Shown here piece by piece: positions 10,613 through 22,371 of a stretch of DNA of 64,000 nt. The notes beneath the pieces were generated by a model. The model saw only the letters and a list, made by a program, of their open reading frames with translations. It had not been told where the DNA came from and ran no database searches. The position numbers and the translations under genes are program-made. Origin of the DNA: Portulaca oleracea. Taxonomy: Eukaryota; Streptophyta; Magnoliopsida; Caryophyllales; Portulacaceae. Numbering within the stretch: position 1 is the stretch's first letter; each line of letters begins with the position of its first letter. The stretch lies in NCBI GenBank assembly GCA_029582165.1, contig CM055891.1, positions 33,272,832-33,336,831 on the forward strand. The letters are read 5' to 3'.

Positions 10613-11939
10613 TTAAAATAAAAGAAGTGTAGAAGTGTCTTATTAAAATTTATTATTTATATATTCTTTCATCAAAAAATTATTATTATGTATTCGGCGT
10701 GAAAATGGAAGGGCTGAGCCAAGCCTATTCGCAATCAGGCTTCCACATGCACTGTTGTCATCTTGTCTGCCTATCTTAATGGGCTTATGGATCCATCCAG
10801 AGGCCCAATAATAAAATGATGTGTTTTTCTATTATCCAGAATTTCATTTCATTTAAGAATAAGAAAAAGTGTTTACCTCGAAATTCGATCTTAGGAGTAC
10901 TTTCGTCTTTGAAAATTGTGCAGCTAAATTTCAAATTTTTTTATCATAAATTTCTCAATATACACAATGACTTTGTTATATAAAATTACTACTCATTAGA
11001 TTTGTAATGAAAAACACTATCATAAAAATATAATATTACAATTGTTAATAAAATATCGTATAAAAATTTATCAATTAAAGAATCATATTGGACATTGTGA
11101 TAGTAAACAAAATGACAAGTATGAGTCGGATCATGGGGGTAGAAAATAGTCGAACCTAGAGATATATTTTCTGTAAATATAAAAAAGTTGACAAATATTT
11201 TAAGAAAAAAAGAGTAATTATTCTATGGTAAACGGGTCAATTTATTTCCCTTTCACCATTGTCATGCATGAGAATTGAGAAGTCATTCTCATTAACCTAC
11301 TAGCCAGGCCATTACCCATGCATGAATATTACGTATGTAAATCCTTAATATTCCTTATTATTGTGTCCCCCCCATTCTTCTATTCTCCCAATTTTGACAT
11401 CTACCTACTACCATTAGCTGTAATGGTTTACCTAGAGGGTAAAAACTCTTCTATAAAGGGGTGTAAAATTCATAGGTAAAAAATGTAAAAGTTAAATTTT
11501 TGTAATTTTTGATAATTTTTAACAAATTTATGTTAATATATCAAAATGATTTTTTTTTCATTTTTTAACTTTGGTAATTTTTGGTAAGTTTTAGTAAATT
11601 TAAGAAAAAGCTGGTAAATTTTGATAAATTGAATTTTCCCTGCAATTTGACAGGCCCTTAAGCAGTTAGGGTGAGGGAGGTTAGGAGAATGGTTTTTTAC
11701 GGTGCCTTCAGCAGTCTTACTACTCGTAAATAATCTCACTCTTGATTGATAAATCAAAATAAAAATTAATACTCTGAAGTCGGGCAGAATAAATTATACC
11801 CCTAAATTTTGCAATTTAAAGAAATTTGTTACAATTGATCAAGATTTAGAAATTGTTCGATATTTAATATTTCATAGAAGAAAAAAAAAGCAAAAGATAT
11901 TTCATAATATTTCTCATTTATTCAGGATATGGACATTTG
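10613..11939. other. Intergenic, one MITE copy
   Basis: A decayed copy of the 37560-37816 MITE family lies at about 10930-11110 (TTATATAAAATTACTACTCA, then TTAGATTTGTAATGA). Otherwise this is AT-rich sequence without coding signal. Confidence 0.5.
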
Positions 11940-12606
11940 TAGGGGTGGGAATTGGGTGGGTATGGATGGACACTGTCCATACCCACATTTTACCCAAAGG
12001 TTATAAAATCCTACCCATACCTCTTAATGCCCACACGGGTATCACCCACATGGATAATACCCACTTGGGTATTACTTCCATGGGTATTACACATGAGTAT
12101 TTATGGGTATTCAACTATTCAACTAACTATTTTTATTTTGTATTATAACGTTTTAGATAATAAATTTATATTTGGAGTTCAAAATTCATATTTGAAATTT
12201 TTTTAATCCATCATATCATATTATAAAGTTTAATTTAAATCGTTAAAATTAAATTTTATTTTAAAGCTTCAGTTAGTTTTTGCAGCAAAAAATGTCTATA
12301 GATGTCGTGATAAATGTCATCAGATAAAAAGAATTAGGAGCTCAAAATTCATATTTGATTTTTTTTTAATCAATACTACTGTATTACAAAGTTTCATGTC
12401 AAACCGATAAATTTGAATTTTGCCTTACATTTTAGTATATAAACGCAATACAACTCGATATGAAATTCTCACATCAATGGGCATATGGATACCCACACCA
12501 AATTATGGGTAACTCATACCCATTCTACCCATTACCCATCTCTAATGGGTTTTAATGGGTGGGTAAGTATAGGTACCCAATATATGGGTATCAATTCCCA
12601 CCCCTA
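11940..12606. mobile_element. Non-autonomous hAT-type element, 667 bp
   Basis: A perfect 8-bp target duplication GACATTTG flanks the unit at 11932-11939 and 12607-12614, the size expected of hAT transposons. The ends are inverted repeats TAGGGGTGGGAATTGGG and CAATTCCCACCCCTA. Subterminal TGGGTA/TACCCA motifs are abundant on both sides. No transposase ORF is present. Confidence 0.88.
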
Positions 12607-13092
12607 GACATTTGTCTCTTGATTGATCACATAAATGTCTCGTGTAAACAAATAAGATATGGGCTTGGAAAGGCCTGAAGCTTTTGCTTTGCAGGCTCAA
12701 AATATTGGGCCTTCAAAATACAAATTCTTGGCCCATACTTGTAATAAGTGGAAAACAAAATCCAATATATTATTGTGCCTACAAAACATAGTAGTAACTG
12801 AAAAAATAGATATGGAGGTGAGTACCATTATTGTTGAAATTATGTTCTGTTTGAATAATTAATTGGTGCATTCAGTATCAAACTACGGTTACAGTTTTAA
12901 TAATCATGGTTTTATTCAGTGACAAACAATGGTTACAATTTGAATAATTTATAACAAATTTTTTGACGTAAAATTTCCAAAATAACTCAGGGAAAAAAAT
13001 TAATTAATTAAATTAATAAAAAAAGCATGCTATGTCAAGTATTCAACCTTGATGGTCCTCATTATCCTCTTATTCTTTGATGGTTAATTTGA
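12607..13092. other. Intergenic, no gene seen
   Basis: AT-rich sequence; only short non-conserved ORFs. Confidence 0.5.
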
Positions 13093-13270
13093 TTCTTGAG
13101 CCATCCTTTAAAGGTCAACAACCCAAGATTCAAAGAACTTGGTGCCAAGCAAGTTGAAAGTGGGTGCCACAATGGTCAATTATCTATCAGCTCATTAACT
13201 TCTTGAGCCCTCCTTTAAAGGTCAACAACCCAAGATTCAAAAAACTTGGTGCCAAGCAAGTTGAAAGTAG
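13093..13270 (+). repeat. Tandem 107-bp unit, second copy interrupted
   Basis: Copy 1 (13093-13199) runs from TTCTTGAGCCATCCTTTAAA to ATCAGCTCATTAAC. Copy 2 starts at 13200 and breaks off at 13270 (GTTGAAAGTA), where an 838-bp insertion begins. It resumes at 14109 (AAGTGGGTGCCACAATGG). A third copy on the other strand lies at 48335-48417. Confidence 0.8.
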
Positions 13271-14108
13271 GGGGGCCAAAATCGGTTAACCTCAACCGCA
13301 GTTAATCGTTTTTGAGGTTTTTGGATTTTGGAAATCTAAACCGAAACCGCATTGTGGGATTAACCACATTGCAGTTAACCGCTTTTGAAATCTGAAAACT
13401 TAAACCAAACCTCGAAACCGCAAATTGGAAAAAGTTAACCGCATTTAAAATCAAGAAACTTAAACCAAACTGAAATTTACACAGTTCGGTCCGCATTCAT
13501 AATTAGCACTTAGTTAACTTAAAATCAAGAAACTTAAACCAAACCCTAAAAACAAAGTAATTACAAATTAAAAGGCAAGTTCCCACTTCCCAGTTATAGT
13601 TAGCACTTAGTTAGCTCTCAGTTAGCAATTTATAATTTCATATAATTATAATTAGCACTTAGTTAGCAGTTCCCACTTCCCACTTCCCACTTCCCCTCCC
13701 CCCTCTTTGTTTCGCTTTTCCTATAGTATACATTCATTATTCATCCATCCATTCATTGACAAGCATAACGTTTGAGAGATATGGTGGGCAAAATGTCGGT
13801 TTTTCCCGCTTAAAATTAATATAAAAATAAAAAAAATAAATTCACAAATTTTAATTGAAGCCATGCACGCACAGTCGGTCACACTCACGTAAGGCAATCA
13901 GGCTTCAATAGGTTTTTTTTCTTTAAAAGTTAAAACTGGTTAACCGCGGTTAACCGTTTTTGAGAAATCCTAAACCTAAACCAGTAAAAGCGGTTTGGTT
14001 AACCTAAACCGATTTTACACAAAAAGCAATTCGATTAACCGCTTTTATCGATTTGGTTTTACCGATTTTGCGGTTCAAATTTCAATTTAAGTTTGAGATG
14101 GTCACCCC
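13271..14108. mobile_element. Inverted-repeat insertion rich in GGTTAACC motifs
   Basis: It interrupts the second copy of the 107-bp repeat, which makes the insertion limits clear. The ends are GGGGGGCCAAAATCGG and GAGATGGTCACCCC. Both arms carry many GGTTAACC, AACCGC and AAACCGAAACCGC motifs. Superfamily and target duplication are uncertain. Confidence 0.6.
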
Positions 14109-14248
14109 AAGTGGGTGCCACAATGGTCAATTATCTATCATCTCATCAGCTTCCTTCTTAGAGCATGGGTTAGAAAAGTTGGTACTATGACTAGTAGTTC
14201 TTGTTTTTAAGAGTGATTGACGAGTAATACATGTATTCTAAAGTATAA

Positions 14249-14522
14249 GGCCCTATCCTTTTATGCGGTTGGCTGGTTGCGGTGCCACAACACACCGTAC
14301 TTTGTCATAACCCACTATAACATAACAATTTACCACAGTCCACCATAATCAACTTTTTCAAATTACTTTTTCACATTTACCAACGCAATTATTTTTTCAC
14401 ATTTACCAATACAATTTACAATTATTAAAAATAAAACCCACCACAAATTACTACAATCCACCACGATTCCACTACACCGCACCGCGTCATACCGCAACCA
14501 ACCATATAAAAGAATTTGGGCT
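14249..14522. repeat. hAT-like MITE (CCGCAACC/GGTTGCGG ends)
   Basis: It starts GGCCCTATCCTTTTATGCGG and ends CCGCAACCAACCATATAAAA then GAATTTGGGC, with inverted GGTTGCGG and CCGCAACC blocks. It belongs with the copies at 7063 and 46409. Confidence 0.65.
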
Positions 14523-14752
14523 AAGAATGATTGACAATGTTGATGTGGAAGGGTTGAACGTCTACTTATATTCCAAAAACTTGGATTATTATTGTATTTG
14601 CTCTAATATTTCAAAAACATGAAATACTATTGCATTTGCTTTAATATAATAAAAAAAATTTGAATAAAAAAAAAGAGTTTGTGTGGTGGAACAGTTTGGC
14701 GTTGTGGGACGGACGTTCGCAAAGTTTGATTCTCAGTTGCATACTTGCATGG

Positions 14753-14889
14753 CAAAAATTTGTTGGGAGGTGTCATAGATTCTTAACAACTGGCTCCTGG
14801 GGGACCACATTTTTTTAATGCACTCAAAGGGGACCAAGTCCTCAAACAAATGGCTGGGGGTGCCTTTCCGGCCATTTTGCACCGGAAAC
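14753..14889. repeat. MULE left terminal inverted repeat
   Basis: The blocks TTTTTTTAATGCACTCAAAG, GGGGACCAAGTCCTCAAACA and TTTCCGGCCATTTTGCA are shared in inverted order with 22372-22501. By analogy with MuDR it probably carries the promoter of the plus-strand gene. Confidence 0.85.
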
Positions 14890-15161
14890 TGTTGACAGTT
14901 GGGTTTAATATTAAATTTTTTGAAATGGATGGGTGTAGTTCCGAAACTACCCTCCATTGCCTCCAAAATTTTTTTTATATAACTGAGAACTCCTTCTCAC
15001 TTCTCTGCTTCTTCTTTGCTTCTTCTTCTTCTTCGTCGCTTCTTCTCTGCTTCTTCTTCGCTTCTTCTTCTTCGGTTCTTCTTCTTCTTCGTTTCTTCTT
15101 TGTTCGACTACTTTCTTCGTCTTCTATGTTCTTGCCAAGGTTTGAAGGCAATTTAGCAGCA

Positions 15162-17574
15162 ATGGCGAGGAGAATTCCTGGTAAGCTCCTTCATCTTCAT
15201 TCTTATTTGGTTGTTCGTCGTAGTTGTTATGTTGTTTGAGTTTGGATTCTGGGAAATTATGGTTTTTTTTCCACAAACACTACAAGAATGACTCACTTGC
15301 GCCACGGAATTATTCGTGGCTAAAGTAAAAATTTCCCGTGGCGAATGCAATTGTCCATGGAAATCTTGTGCGTGGCCTGTTGTGGCGAATGGCCTCGTGG
15401 CTAATAAAATGGCCACAGAAATATCCATTGCATGGCGAGCTATCGTAGTACTTGCCACAAAAAATTTAGTGGCTAAGTATTGTCCAACTTGAGTTATTTA
15501 TTCCGATTCACCACAATATCTTTCATGGCTAATAAGTATATTAGCCACAAATAACATAGTGGCCACTAAATTATATTAGTCACGCCATCATCCGTAGCTA
15601 GATTTTATAAAAAAAATAATTATTTATTAAAAAAATATTACTTTTGCTAATAATCGCCTATATATATATAACTATGTGTGTAACCAATTGTAATGCCTCG
15701 GCCCCTCCGGGCCGCGGACATTACCGAGAACTGCTACAAGGATTGCTGGCTGGTCCCACGAATCAACGCGAGTCTTTCGAGCGTGCTTTGTCCTCGCTCA
15801 CATGCTGCCTGGGAAAATTTCCCAGGAGGTCACCCATCCTGAGACTACTCCCACCCAAGCACGCTTAACTGAGGAGTTCCCAATGGATGAGCTACCATTA
15901 AAGAAGGTGCATCTTGGTGTATAAGTAGTCGTTTCAATCCTTTTAAGCCAACTCTTAACCATATACCCGGGGTGTTACACCAATACTGTTCATAGTATGC
16001 AGAATCTCTAGCCATGACTTTTCTAGTGACTTATTGGCACCGTTGTAAATCACTAGCAAGAAAAAAGTTTATTTCATCTAATAAAAATATCCAGTATTCC
16101 CTATCATTACTAATCACTAATAATACTCAACAAGTTTGGCCACCAAATATATTTTGTAGGAGCATATGAAGTTGAAACTTCGAGCTACCAAAATGATTTT
16201 TCAGTGGCAAATATAAACAATTGGCCACCAAATATTTTTTTCATGGCCAAATTCACAAACTAGCTACGGTATATTTTTATCATGACCAAAATTTCAAACT
16301 AGCTATGACTATTGGCCACAATATATTTTTATAATGGCCAAATTTTCAAACTAGCCACGACTATTAGCCACAAAATATTTGTATAATGGCCAAATTCACA
16401 AACTAGCCACGATATATTTTTATGATGGCCAAATTTTCAAACTAGCCATGACCATTGGCCACAAGATATTTTTATCATGGCCAAATTCACAAACTAGCCA
16501 CGACTATTGGCCGCAATATATTTTTATAATGGCCAAATTCACAAACTAACCACGACTACTGGCCACAAAATGTTTTTGTCATGGCCAAATTCACAAACTA
16601 GCCACGATTAACTCTTATTTCATGGCTAACAAGGGACTATTTTCTAAATTGGCCACTAAAGAATTACTTTCATAGCAAACATACTTTGGATCTATGGATT
16701 ATAAACATTGATGTAAAATTTGCCCACCAAAACTTGCTTCCCGTGGCCACTTTGGTGGCACAAGTGAGTCATTCTTGTAGTGAAAATTTCGTTCTTTCTC
16801 ATTTTTGTTTGTCGGATTTTAGAAAAGTGTAAAATTCGTTGTTGTAACGGTGAGATTTTTTGAAAATGAGTGACTGTACAGTGGTTAATTAGGGTTTAGT
16901 TTGGTGGAAAATTACTGGTTAATTAGGGCTCAGTATTGATTGTCGTTGATGGTTTGTTTGTAGAGGACAACAATGGAATGAAGGGATTCAACAAAACCTT
17001 CAATTGGGTCAATGGCAAGTTTGTTTGCGGTCGATGTCGTGCAGATGGTGTGCTCAAGGTCTCCAAGAGTGAGCAGAATCCTGGACGTATATATGGAAAA
17101 TGCCCAACTATAGGGTGTGCAAAATTTCTAGGGTGGCTCGATGAATGTGAGGATCCTCAAAGTGGGAAGGACAAGGGCATGAAGGCGAATGCTGGGCCTA
17201 GTGTTGAACCTTCTATGCCTGGAGATGAGAGTCCAGAGTTGCTGGAGCTGAGGGACAGGGTGCAAACTGCAATGATGATGGTATACATGTGCAAGAAAGA
17301 TGTTGGTCAGCTGATTATGTGCAACAACAACGCCACTGAAGAGCTAGCAACATTGAGGATGCAAATAGCTGCCTTGGTGATTGAATCAGGGGAGTCCAGG
17401 AATGATACTGGTGAGCTGATGGAGAAGGTGTCTGTGCTGGTGGAGAAGGCAAGTGCATTGAAGGAGGTTTGGGACAAGGTGCTTTGGACAATGATGATGT
17501 GTGGGATGGGAATTGGGACTTTAGTTGCCATTGTGATGTTCTTGGTTGTCATTGTAATCTCTGTTTTCAAGTGA
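15162..17574 (+). CDS. GRF-type zinc finger, coiled-coil, membrane-anchored protein of the MULE
   Basis: Two exons, 15162-15180 and 16964-17574, give 209 residues. Exon 1 encodes only MARRIP plus one base; the donor CTG|GTAAGC and acceptor TTGTAG|AGGAC keep the frame and lead into EDNNGMKGFNKTF. Residues about 22-62 form a GRF-like zinc finger: CGRC, then GRIYGKCPTIGCAKFLGW, giving a C-x2-C ... C-x4-C ligand set. A helical, probably coiled-coil middle follows (ELLELRDRVQ to MEKASALKEV). The last 30 residues are one hydrophobic span (GIGTLVAIVMFLVVIVISVF) ending in K, a tail anchor. Zf-GRF domains bind nucleic acid in other proteins; many plant genomes carry such small GRF/tail-anchor proteins of unknown role. 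Convergence with the transposase and position next to the left inverted repeat make it part of the MULE. Most of its 1783-bp intron is a CACTA element. Confidence 0.8.
15689..15979 (-). mobile_element. Cassandra-like TRIM solo LTR with 5S rRNA-derived segment
   Basis: Read on the minus strand, the LTR opens TGTAACACCCCGGG and closes GAGGCATTACA. A perfect 5-bp duplication CCAAT flanks it at 15684-15688 and 15980-15984. Its middle (15819-15879) matches the 3' half of plant 5S rRNA, the hallmark of Cassandra terminal-repeat retrotransposons. No PBS, PPT or second LTR is present, so it is a solo LTR left by recombination. Confidence 0.9.
15819..15879 (-). promoter_or_regulatory. 5S rRNA-like internal pol III promoter region
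   Basis: The minus strand reads GAACTCCTCAGTTAAGCGTG, CTTGGGTGGGAGTAGTCTCA, then GGATGGGTGACCTCCTGGGA. These correspond to the A-box, intermediate element and C-box of plant 5S genes with few changes. The 5' half of 5S is absent, so this is not a 5S rRNA gene. If active, it would transcribe antisense to the GRF gene intron. Confidence 0.8.
16244..16625 (+). repeat. CACTA subterminal tandem repeats, about eight units
   Basis: Units of 38-53 bp begin TGGCCAAATTCACAAACTAG (or a close variant) and most continue CCACGACTATTGGCCACAA and TATTTTTAT. They alternate between long and short forms. In CACTA elements such repeats are transposase-binding sites. Confidence 0.85.
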
Positions 17575-18246
17575 TGGTTTGTGCTTTACTTGTTAAGTTT
17601 TAGTGCTTATGGTGTAGGTTCCCTGGATGATGTAATGTAGTGGTTTTATGTATTTTGTTGAATTGTAGCATTTGGCAGGAGGAGGGGATTAACATTATGT
17701 ACCCCTGCCATGTATTTTGGATGGATAGATGTTTAAGTAGTGTACAACACTACTATGTATTTTGGAGTCAAACCATTGAATGAATGAAATCAAGTGTTGA
17801 AGTGAAATTTCTCCTTTTTTGATGTACACAATCTGTTGAAATCAATGACTTGTTGGATAACAGTTAGGATAACAATGTTATTGGTAGGATATCAATTTGC
17901 ACATATTATGCATCACTTTGCACAAACAGTTGGGATGGGAGTTGGACATTTCCAAATTGATCAAAATGATCAAAACGACAGGAAACCACTAGGCACCTAG
18001 CAAATGACAGCAAGTGTATGAGAAACCTGGTTGCACATTTCCAAAATGATCCATACATATTTCAAGAGCTTAATATGCATCCTTACAGCCACATATATGT
18101 CTACAAACATCCATAAAGTCATACAAAACACCAAACCAAAATAAATAAAAGTTGAAACAGAAACTAATGTTCAAACCAAGACTGACAAACACCAAAATAG
18201 TCTTCTTATACCAAAACACTGACAACCAATCATATATTGCACCATA
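17575..18246. other. Convergent intergenic space between the two MULE genes
   Basis: This 672-bp stretch would hold both 3' UTRs. No ORF or repeat stands out. Poly(A)-type AT-rich motifs such as AATGAATGAAAT occur near 17777. Confidence 0.5.
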
Positions 18247-21200
18247 TCAGCTTGATGGACCACTGTTGGATGTTGTCTTCTTGCCTGAGAAGCCCTTTCT
18301 GTTGTTGCCTTTCCTTGATTCAGTTGTCACCCTTCTCTTCTTTGTTTGACTGTTTGCCACATTTGCATTGGATCCCCTGCTTCTCTTAACCCCTGAAACT
18401 GATTTCTCTTTGACAGTTGGTAATAGCCTTCCATTCTCATCCCTTGCTTGGCCACAAGTTTTGTAGTTGTGTCCTGTCTCACACCTCTTGGTGCCATGCT
18501 TCCTCCCAATCTCATCCTCTTTTTCAAGAACATCTCTGGCCTCTCTTCTTTTGTGCTTTTCAGGCCTCCCTTTCTTCTTCAACTCAAATGGTGGATCAAG
18601 CAGCTTATGATCAGACTCAGGCCACATGGTGTGATCAGGTATGGGACGGATGAATGTGTCATACAACTTTCTATATTTGTCCACCATGAACCAAGGTGCA
18701 ATGTAGTCCTCAACATTCAAGTTGTCATAGTGTATACACCTAGTTGCATGCTTACATGGAATGCCAGTAATCTGCCATTTGCAACAAGTGCAAGTGTGCT
18801 CGTTGAGGTCAACATTGTGGTTCACACTCCCCTCCCATATATCAAACAAACCCCTCCCAGCACTGGTGACCACACCACACCCCTTGGAGACAATTATTGT
18901 TTTCCTGACCTTATTATCCACAAATGGTGTTATCCTACTTTCCCAACTACATCCCAACTTGTATCTCTTATCAAAACGATGGCCAATTACTTTCCTAATT
19001 TCTTCCAACATCATAAGTAATGGCCTACCTCGATGTTTGATGATGGCATGATTGAATGACTCCACGAAGTTGTTGGTGTTGTCATCACTCTTGAGGTTGG
19101 GGTCATATTTGAATCTGGCCCAATTCTCAACAGGCTCTGCATCACTCAACCAGTTGTATGCAGTTGTACTTTTCTCCTTGATCTTCTCCATTGCAGTCTT
19201 GAAAACATGCTCTGAGTATGCATTTGCAGCTATGTAGAAGTGGAAGTGGAACCAAGCACCTAAGCAAGCATAGTTAGTCATAGTTAGTGAACTTAATCTA
19301 TACAATTGAACTTATTAATCCCAAGTCAACTAAATTTTTACCTGGAAACTTGTTTGCAAAGTTTTTGTATAAGTGTAAGACACAAACCCTTCTCCTGGAC
19401 TGAGGAAAGAACTTGGATACATCATTCTTGATTGACTGAGATAAAAAAAAAAATATTGAAAGTCAATCTCACAACAAAAGCATACACACAGTAAACAACG
19501 GATCAACAATTGACAGTTTCAGGGTTTGAACCTGGTGTCTGTCTGCCATGAATGTGTACTTGTGTGTTTCTTGGTGTGACTCTAATGCAACAACCAGTCC
19601 ATTGACAAAGAATGACCATTCTTCATCATCTTCTGTAGGGAATACTCCATAGGCCAGTGGGTATTGTCCATTATTGCCATCTAAGCCAATGGCAGTCATC
19701 AACACACCTTTGTAAGGCCCCTTCAAGAAACAACCATCCAATCCAATCAATCCCCTACAGTTCTCCTTGAATGTTTGGAGTGCTGAACCAATGCATATCA
19801 TTATCCTCTTGAAAGTGGGATTCAGGGTAGGGCCTCTATCAGTGAACTTAATGAAACATTTTGAGCCTGGGTTTGCCTTAGTGAATTCCTCACAATATTG
19901 AGGTAGTTTCCTATACCCCTCATCATGATTACCAAACAACTCCCCCTTCATTAACCTAACAGCTCTATAGCAAGTGTAATCAGGCACAGCAACCCCAAAT
20001 CTTTGAAAAATCAGTGCATGAACACCCTTGGCATCCATGTTTGGGTTTGCCATGAAATCCTTCTTCAATTGCTTGGCAACCCAATGCTTACCAGCTCGAT
20101 GATGGGCAGTTTTTTCATAGCATACATGCCCCCCTTTCACATACTTAACCCTCCAAGTCACATTGTCTTGCATCACAGTTGCGTGAATTCTGAAACTACA
20201 CTTCTCATTTGCACATGTGTGAGTAAAACTCTTCTTGTTGTTCTTGACCTTCTTCAAAACTATACCTCTCTGAATAACATAAGTCTTCATAACATCCAAG
20301 AATTGTTCCTTGGAAGTGAACAAATCCCCAGCTTTTATGTCCACTTTACCATCTCTACTTTTACTCCAAACTGTACATTGCCTGTACAATTTAGTCATCT
20401 TGCCTGCAACAGTCAGCTTGTGTTGCTCAAGTCCTTCCTCATCAACCACCACCCCCAGCTGTTGTCTTCTCTCAACCTCCCATTCTTCGTCCCCTTCTAC
20501 ATCTGAGTCCTCCACATCTTCATCAACCACATCATCATTGTCATTCTCACTCTCACTGTCTTCTTCATCTTCTGATGGAAAGAAATCATCATCATCACTC
20601 TCATCATCATCCTCAGGTTGGCCATCCACATAAGATCCACCTATGCCATTCTCATCATCCTCAAAGAATACATCAACTTCAGGTATGTCTGGCCTTCCAA
20701 TCTCTTGCACTTCCTTTGGATCTACACCTCTAAACTGTTTTGATATGTTTTCAAGCATATCAGGATCAAGCTCCATTGATTTCTTACCTTTGCAGCCTTC
20801 TTTTTGCAAGGAGTTGATTGGGGTGTGGGTAAGCCTGTCTCAGCTTCCTGAGTAGGTGATCTAGCTGAAACAGATCTGGTCACTGGCCTCCTTGGGGTTC
20901 CAGGTCCTGAGGATGGGGATAGTGTTGTTGATCGAGCTAATGGAGAAACATGACTTGCTTCTGAGATTGGAATGGATGGGGTAGCTGCTCTGTCAGGGAT
21001 TCCCTTCCTTGATCTTGCTGGTGAGCTAAAAGTGGAGTTTGCAGCTTTGGTAGAAGCAGCACCATAGTTATGGAGTTCCACCAAGATAGGATTGCTGTTG
21101 CTTCCATCATTAATGCTCACAGTTGGGCCACTAGTTTCAGCTGACAATTGAGGCTCACTTGCTGCTTCTCCAGGCCCAACAACATATTCTCCAGGCCCAC

Positions 21201-22085
21201 ATTCAGAAGCCATATACCCATACTGTGTTGACCCAACTTCCTTTGCTTTGGCTGCCTTTGCTTCTCTGTACAAAGTCCTTCTGAAAGGAAGCTTGGGTGG
21301 CCTACTACCAAACCTCTGTTCTTTGCTTGCAGATGAAGGTGGCTTCTTGTTCACATTTTGGCTACATTTTTGGCTATGCTGTGTATCAACAGGGGTACAT
21401 ATGAGTTCATCTGCCCAAGCATTTGCTTGACTCAGGGACATTTGCACAATACATTCATCAGGTTTTGAAACCTCAACGCTATCCACAGTTGTCTGCAGCT
21501 TTCCCTTACCAGCCAACTCAACCAATTCAACAGGAAAAGTCTTCACTTGCTCCAACTTTGACCAAGCTCCCACAAACTTATTCCAGTCAGTGTCACTAAT
21601 AAGAGGTAGCTTCTTGTTCTCCATCCCAGGTAGGTACCAATTTATCCCAGCAAACTTAGGAAACTTCTCCATTTCTTGTATAAACCTCTGCTTAATGTCA
21701 ACGAAAAGTTCCTTTTGATTGTATTTGTCTAAGTCCTTTTCAGGGATGAAAAACCTTTTATGGTGGAATCTAACAATGAATGACTTCATTGAATCACCCT
21801 ACACAACATATTAAACAACTTCAAATTAATAAACATCAATTTGATTACCAAAATTAATGACTGTAAAAATAATATATTGCGAACTTCAAACAAGTTAACC
21901 CAGAACTGAACAAAGATTTCTTCTAATATCTACATGCAAACTTCAATCAAAACCCTAAATTTCCATAAACCCTAAACGTATACTGGAAGAACGCCATATA
22001 CCCAGCAACCCGTTTACAAATTTCGAACCCTAAACCCAATTAAAACCCTAACTTCACTGTAATTGAACACATTTTCACTTACCAT
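18247..22085 (-). CDS. MULE transposase (MURA-type) with PB1-like N terminus
   Basis: Proposed exons, 5' to 3' on the minus strand: 22085-22083 (ATG only), 21798-20788, 20734-19532, 19435-19342 and 19259-18247, giving 1107 residues. Residues 5-70 (FIVRFHHKRFFIPEKDLDKY) resemble the PB1-like domain of plant MULE proteins. A proline/serine-rich linker and a strongly acidic stretch (EDDDESDDDDFF) follow. Then come the MuDR DNA-binding domain (AGDLFTSKEQFLDVMKTYV, with CANEKCSF and GGHVC zinc ligands), the DDE core (IGLDGCFLKGPYKG; FMADRHQ; NNFVESFN) and a SWIM zinc finger (CTCCKWQITGIPCKHA). The tail is basic with a degenerate zinc knuckle (RCETGHNYKTC). All signature blocks are uninterrupted. 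The one doubt is the junction at 20735-20787: a perfect donor AAG|GTAAGA, but only a 53-bp intron if the AAACAG acceptor is used; TTTGAG at 20660 would give 128 bp in the same frame, and a plain frameshift is possible. Confidence 0.9.
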
Positions 22086-22371
22086 TGTTTCACTCTGTTT
22101 CGTCGATGAGCTCTACACCAGATGGTCAGCAGCAACTTTCCGACATCCAAAGCAGCGCCGGCGAACTTCGATCACCAGAGCAGCGACCTCCAACTCTTGA
22201 TGCTCACTTTCACCAACGTTCGAATGAAATGGTGTTTTGTTTTGTGGTAGTTGAGGAGCTTTGAAGTAGAGGAAAGAAACAATAGCAGCCTTCGTTTATT
22301 TTGAGCGGGCAAAACTAAGGGCTCCTTAGTCTTTTCACTTACATCGGTAGGGGCATTTTAGTCTTCTCATG

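Larger units (their letters stand above)
15278..16782. mobile_element. Non-autonomous CACTA element, 1505 bp
   Basis: The ends are perfect inverted repeats starting CACTACAAGAATGACTCAC, with target duplication AAA at 15275-15277 and 16783-16785 (3 bp, as for CACTA). GTGGC and GGCCAC motifs fill both subterminal regions. No transposase is encoded. It lies within the GRF gene's intron, leaving both splice sites intact, and itself contains the solo LTR at 15689-15979. Confidence 0.92.

Noticed and set aside
14850..15239. 129-codon ORF rich in Ser, Leu and Phe
   Set aside because: It is a CTT-repeat translation overlapping the MULE end and the GRF leader; the GRF start at 15162 is in another frame.
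15644..15868. 74-codon ORF in the CACTA element
   Set aside because: It crosses the Cassandra-like LTR antisense to the 5S segment and is not a gene.
15819..15879. 5S rRNA gene
   Set aside because: Only the 3' half of 5S is present, and it lies within an LTR with its own target duplication.
16244..16625. CRISPR-like repeat array
   Set aside because: The units are direct CACTA subterminal repeats without unique spacers, in plant nuclear DNA.
19973..20633. Plus-strand Ser-rich ORFs opposite the transposase
   Set aside because: Antisense of the acidic Asp/Glu/Ser stretch of the transposase.
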